Shown: in pieces, positions 62,389 to 64,000 of the stretch
Position numbering within the stretch: position 1 is the first letter of the stretch
Layout of the letters: each line of letters opens with the position of its first letter
Translations under genes and position numbers: made by a program
Notes under the pieces: model-generated
What the model was told of the DNA's origin: nothing
Database searches by the model: none
The model's input: the letters and a program-made list of their open reading frames with translations, nothing else
Source: Rhizobium favelukesii
Lineage (GTDB): Bacteria; Pseudomonadota; Alphaproteobacteria; Rhizobiales; Rhizobiaceae
Reading direction: 5' to 3'
DNA length: 64,000 nucleotides
NCBI RefSeq assembly: GCF_000577275.2
Contig: NZ_HG916854.1
Span: forward strand, 695,788 to 759,787

Positions 62389-62839
62389 CGGGCGGCCTAT
62401 CGGCCTGGGTTTTGGCGAACTGACCTTTCGCGTCTCCTTCAGGATTGCTCATTGATGACCCCCGTTGCTTCAGCGCGTCAGACACCTTCTTCACCTCGGG
62501 GTCGCTGCTACGTTCGCCCTTGGCATCCGCTCTGCCTTCCCATCGTCGCTCTCCTCTATCGTCGAGATAACAAGCCAACGCGACGCGGGATCCAGAGCCA
62601 TAGCTGCTATTTCTCCAACCGTCAGACCCGTCCAAGGGTTTAAACTGCGGGTGTTCAGTGCCCTCCTCTGATCATTCGCCGCCGCTTTCACTATTCGGAG
62701 CACCCATCTTCGCGCGGGCCTCGGCGAGCATTCCGGCAACGACTTGAAGACCTCGTTTTTTCCCACAGCCACGTGAGGATTGCCGCGGAGAAAGGCGGCG
62801 TGAACTCGCTTGTGACAGTTGCGCCGAAAACGGAGGATT

Positions 62840-63228
62840 TCGCACTGATGCCGCAAGCAGCGATATGTTCGAACTCGAATCCAACAATCGGCGTTTGGGC
62901 GATCTGACGATGCCACGAAGGCTTTTGCTCAGCAGATGATCACCGATCATCAGAAAGCCTCTGACGAAATGAAGGGCCGCTCTTCAGCGGAAAGGTAAAA
63001 GCCAGCGCTCCAACGCGCAGAAAAGCATACTAGACAAGCTGAGGGGACTAAGGGTGATGACTTGACGCCGTGGATCTGTCTAAGCGCCATGGTGATGAAC
63101 GTGGGAATGCCGTCCTAAAGGCTTGGGCGGCCAAGATGTGGCCGGCACTCGAATATCATCTGGAGATGGCAAAGGAGCTGAATAAGGGATCAGAACCATC
63201 GATCGGCCCCGAGGCTGTCATTCGGTAG
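62840..63228 (+). pseudogene. DUF4142-family protein remnant
   Basis: SSDMFELESN, then DATKAFAQQMITDHQKASDEMK and, in a further frame, GNAVLKAWAAKMWPALEYHLEMAKELNK match the ferritin-like DUF4142 domain of periplasmic stress proteins (AQQMIxDHxxAxxxM; LPxLExHLxMAK). No signal peptide or intact frame remains; at least three frameshifts are needed. Confidence 0.65.
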
Positions 63229-64000
63229 CATGAGGAGATCGTTCCGACCCGTGCAGCATTTAGAAATACACCCTTCAACGTGCAAACCGGTGGGGCTTCT
63301 TGGAGAGGCCCATCACGCTGGAGAATGACGCTGGGTGGCTGTCCCTCCTCGCCGAATTCGTCGATTGCCGGCGGCAGCGCTGATCAATAGCCCAGCCAAA
63401 ATCCCTTTCGAGCGCCATCGGAGTCGCATCGGGTCTCGAAGTCATGTCTGGCCGCGAACCGGCTAGGCCCGATCGACATTGCCGCAACTCCGTTCGACAA
63501 CTTTCTTCCCCACGCGCATACGTTCATTCTTTACCAACCAACAGGGTCGTCTGTTGCAGTCCTCCCGTTTCGTCTTTTTGCATGTAGTCCGATCGTCCCG
63601 GGTATTTCTCCAACGGTCGCGATCGGCGCGATGGAGCAGCCACAGTCACTCGCAAATTTGCGGGTGGATTGTCGTGGCGATCTTCGCACCTGTTGCGACC
63701 AGGAGGCAGATGGGAGGCAGTGGTTCCATGGGGTATCGACGGACTCTGAAGGTGATTTTGTCTTCCGAAGGTTTGACAGCCGTGCAAACGGCGAAACTAT
63801 CCAAAAAAATCAAATGGTTGATTCGATTCTCGCGCACGCTTCTTCGAATTTGAACAGATCGAGCCTCAACCCGGGATAGCCGGAGGTGATTAAGGTTTTG
63901 TTAACTAAAAATTTCTTGCGGAAGCTTGAGAATCGCATCTAAATCACGCTTGTGGTCTAGATAGCTTGAGAAAAGCGTTATTCCGGGGAAATGGCAAGAA
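63229..64000. other. Window end without a recognisable gene
   Basis: About 770 bp of short overlapping frames on both strands with no ribosome-binding site or family-like sequence. The last 120 bp become AT-richer (TTTTGTTAACTAAAAATTT near 63895), which may mark the promoter of a gene beyond the edge. Confidence 0.3.

Noticed and set aside
62672-62950. 92-codon and 141-codon frames on the minus strand
   Set aside because: They are antisense to the DUF4142 remnant and have no start context.
1-64000. tRNA, rRNA, CRISPR arrays and a replication gene
   Set aside because: I looked for cloverleaf-like 3' ends, regularly spaced repeats and RepA/RepB/RepC-like proteins and saw none; only the parS-like sites hint at a replicon.

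Overview
This window looks like accessory (plasmid or megaplasmid) DNA from a member of the Rhizobiaceae (Rhizobium, Sinorhizobium/Ensifer or Agrobacterium type). The evidence is GC-rich coding with alphaproteobacterial codon use, densely packed catabolic operons each with its own ABC or MFS importer and a dedicated regulator, small rhizobial families (DUF982, class III cyclase TPR tails), several insertion sequences, and two 16-bp palindromes at 61866 and 61986 that fit the parS consensus of repABC replicons. No rRNA, tRNA or CRISPR array was seen.

Region 1 (1-10049) is a carbohydrate locus: a leftward operon (ribose-type permease, binding protein and ATPase, two SDR dehydrogenases, triosephosphate isomerase) and a divergent rightward operon (split transketolase, FGGY kinase, SorC-type regulator), with a strong inverted repeat just before the transketolase gene. 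Kinase plus two-subunit transketolase plus TIM suggests a branched or unusual ketose, with apulose the best precedent. Region 2 (10451-13026) is a citrulline/ornithine module: ornithine cyclodeaminase and a CtlX-like hydrolase, divergent from an Lrp/AsnC regulator. Region 3 (13506-19824) is a complete tetronate (threonate/erythronate) pathway: OtnK, OtnI, L-threonate dehydrogenase, MFS importer, LacI regulator and OtnC, with three operators between the divergent units.

Region 4 (19852-25411) is a patchwork of small hypothetical genes and remnants. Region 5 (25568-40727) is the most interesting part. It holds an opine-oxidase-like three-subunit flavo/iron-sulphur dehydrogenase, a polar amino-acid-type ABC importer (its ATPase has a one-base frameshift), a DhaK-DhaL fusion kinase, an MmgE/PrpD protein, an IclR regulator, a translationally coupled trio (alanine-racemase-like protein, DMT transporter, HAD protein), an NAD(P)-binding dehydrogenase-like protein and a C45 autoproteolytic acyltransferase. 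Two ATCCA-N5-TGGAT palindromes sit before divergent or isolated promoters in this block and may be the IclR operator. I know of no described pathway with this gene set.

Region 6 (40768-64000) is mostly decayed DNA: isolated genes (Na/Pi cotransporter, zinc alcohol dehydrogenase, serine recombinase), two insertion sequences with definable ends, a degenerate IS66-type transposase joined to a 5'-truncated second copy, and fragments of vapBC, Fic/VbhA, AbiEi-like, phosphoketolase, GH19, beta-propeller, DUF4142, LacI and cyclase-TPR genes. The parS-like pair lies in this part. Taken together the window reads as nutrient-scavenging operons on the left and an insertion-rich, decaying plasmid segment on the right.
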